The notes beneath the pieces were generated by a model. It was not told the origin of the DNA and did not search any database. It saw only the letters and a program-made list of their open reading frames with translations. A stretch of DNA of 64,000 nt, taken from contig NZ_CYSR01000032.1 in assembly GCF_001458395.1 (NCBI RefSeq), positions 30,003 through 94,002 of the forward strand. Reading direction: 5' to 3'. Source of the stretch: Leisingera aquaemixtae (GTDB lineage: Bacteria > Pseudomonadota > Alphaproteobacteria > Rhodobacterales > Rhodobacteraceae). The position numbers and the translations under genes are program-made. Positions 62,955 to 64,000 of the stretch are shown here, piece after piece (position 1 is the first letter of the stretch; each line of letters starts with the position of its first letter).

Positions 62955-64000
62955 ATGACCGTTTGGCATTCGTCTGACCTCGGCTGGTCCGCGGGTCAGG
63001 ATGTCTCCAGCGCGTTCGCGTCGCTGCTGTCGAGCAAGAAATTCAAGGCCGGCGACACGCTGGTTCTTGAGGACACCTACAAGATCTCGGGGTCGCACCT
63101 GCGGCTGCCGGAGAATTTCACCCTCACCGCCGAGAAGGGCGCGGGCCTGGATGTGCGCACCACATCGGCCACCGACACCTCGCCGCTGTTCCTCCTGTCC
63201 AACGGGGTGACGGTGGACAATGTCACCTTCGACGTGGTGAACGCGCCGAAAACCGGCTACAGCGGCGCCAAGCCGGTGTCGGGTTCCGATTACCACACCA
63301 AGCGCATCCTGGTGGTCGAAGGCGATGGGGTCACTGTCCAGAACAGCGCGTTTTCCGGCAATGTCTCGATGCATATCGACGTGCTGAACGGCGACCGCTT
63401 CTCTCTGGACAAGAGCTCTTTCGAGGGCGGCTTCTACCAGGTCCGCATCGTCGGCGGCGATGACGCCAAGGTGACCGGCAGCCATTTCCGCAAATCGCTG
63501 GGCGACGGCATCAAGACCACCGCCACCCCGGACGGCGACGCGCCGGAGCGGATGCTGGTGGCGGACAGCTTCTTTGAACGCAACGCCCGCGACGGGCTGG
63601 ATACCGCGGGCGGCTTCAAGGACGGCCAGGTGCTGAATTCGGTGTTCTACGACAACGGCGTCAGCGGCATCGACATCAAGAGCCTGTATAAAAGCAAGTC
63701 GGATTTCGACGCCAGCAAGCAGAACCACAACATCCGCATTTCGGGCAGCGAGTTCATCGACAGCCCCAATGGCGTTGTTGTCACCGTGCTCAACCCCAAC
63801 GGCCTGCTGAACAAGAGCAATGCGCATCTGATGCCGCATGACATCAAGGTCAGCGACTCGATCTTCGAGAACAACACCTCGCAGGGCGGGCGGGCGTTCC
63901 TGATCAAGGACGGCTATGACATCACCTGGGAGGGGATTTCCCTGCTCGGCAAGGTCAACGAGATGCGCTTTTTGGGCGCCGAAGCCCCCACGCCCCCCTC
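62955..64000 (+). CDS. Right-handed beta-helix protein, 3' end outside the window
   Basis: The frame opens with ATG at 62955 (MTVWHSSDLGWSAGQDVSS) and stays open to the window end, 348 codons. It is clearly homologous over its whole visible length to the mature part of the protein at 44552-45790 (e.g. KSLGDGIKTTATPDGDAPER against KSLGDGIKTTATPAGDGPER), but has no signal peptide. A type I secretion signal or RTX block at the missing C-terminus would explain export. AAAGGAA lies 8 bases upstream. The fold suggests a polysaccharide lyase, epimerase or binding protein. Confidence 0.88.
   Translation, partial: MTVWHSSDLGWSAGQDVSSAFASLLSSKKFKAGDTLVLEDTYKISGSHLRLPENFTLTAEKGAGLDVRTTSATDTSPLFLLSNGVTVDNVTFDVVNAPKTGYSGAKPVSGSDYHTKRILVVEGDGVTVQNSAFSGNVSMHIDVLNGDRFSLDKSSFEGGFYQVRIVGGDDAKVTGSHFRKSLGDGIKTTATPDGDAPERMLVADSFFERNARDGLDTAGGFKDGQVLNSVFYDNGVSGIDIKSLYKSKSDFDASKQNHNIRISGSEFIDSPNGVVVTVLNPNGLLNKSNAHLMPHDIKVSDSIFENNTSQGGRAFLIKDGYDITWEGISLLGKVNEMRFLGAEAPTPP

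Overview
The window looks like part of a large extrachromosomal replicon of a marine Rhodobacteraceae (Roseobacter-group) bacterium, probably Leisingera or Phaeobacter-like. The reasons are high GC, a RepA-type replication initiator next to parAB, perfect palindromes of the kind used as partition sites, a GTA-spike-like DUF2793 protein, and a dense load of exopolysaccharide, RTX and type I secretion genes. The content resembles the RepA-type 'biofilm plasmids' of roseobacters. Genus and replicon type are inferences from gene content; no search was run.

Layout. (1) 1-4933: an RTX protein cut by the window edge, followed by its type I secretion ABC transporter and HlyD-type adaptor. (2) 5663-10175: a replication and partition cassette (repA, an origin with iterons and a DnaA box, parA, parB) bracketed by 65-bp inverted copies of a palindromic, parS-like element. 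A third, larger palindrome lies at 11634-11691. (3) 10184-17912: UDP-glucose dehydrogenase, two GlfT-like glycosyltransferases and a KpsM/KpsE/KpsT-like capsule export set. (4) 17985-21851: four consecutive sulfotransferase-like genes. (5) 22038-25115: rhamnosyltransferase-like protein, UDP-galactopyranose mutase, acetyltransferase. (6) 25144-39692: one 14.5-kb leftward operon of twelve genes for an unusual CMP-activated sugar, its transfer and its modification, including two glycosyltransferase/MptE-like fusion proteins. (7) 39917-45790: hydratase-like enzyme, DUF2793/Peptidase G2-like protein, a second RTX protein, a secreted beta-helix protein. (8) 46317-52562: CDP-glucose synthase (rfbF), an epimerase/C-methyltransferase fusion with two further methyltransferases, and a short polysaccharide export protein. 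(9) 52715-55106: nucleotidyltransferase, HPr-kinase-like protein with a PqqD-like N-terminus, and a small very basic peptide. This is the best candidate for a poorly described system. (10) 55589-64000: a 1912-residue repetitive adhesin-like protein, a glycosyltransferase, and a second beta-helix protein that runs off the window.

Together the genes describe a surface and biofilm island. They would make nucleotide sugars (UDP-GlcA, UDP-Galf, a CDP-deoxy or methyl sugar, a CMP-sugar) and assemble and decorate a polysaccharide (Galf, rhamnose, sulfate, acetyl, methyl). An ABC capsule route would export the polysaccharide, and type I secretion would release RTX, adhesin and beta-helix proteins. 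The kinase/peptide module next to the giant adhesin has no assigned role in this scheme.
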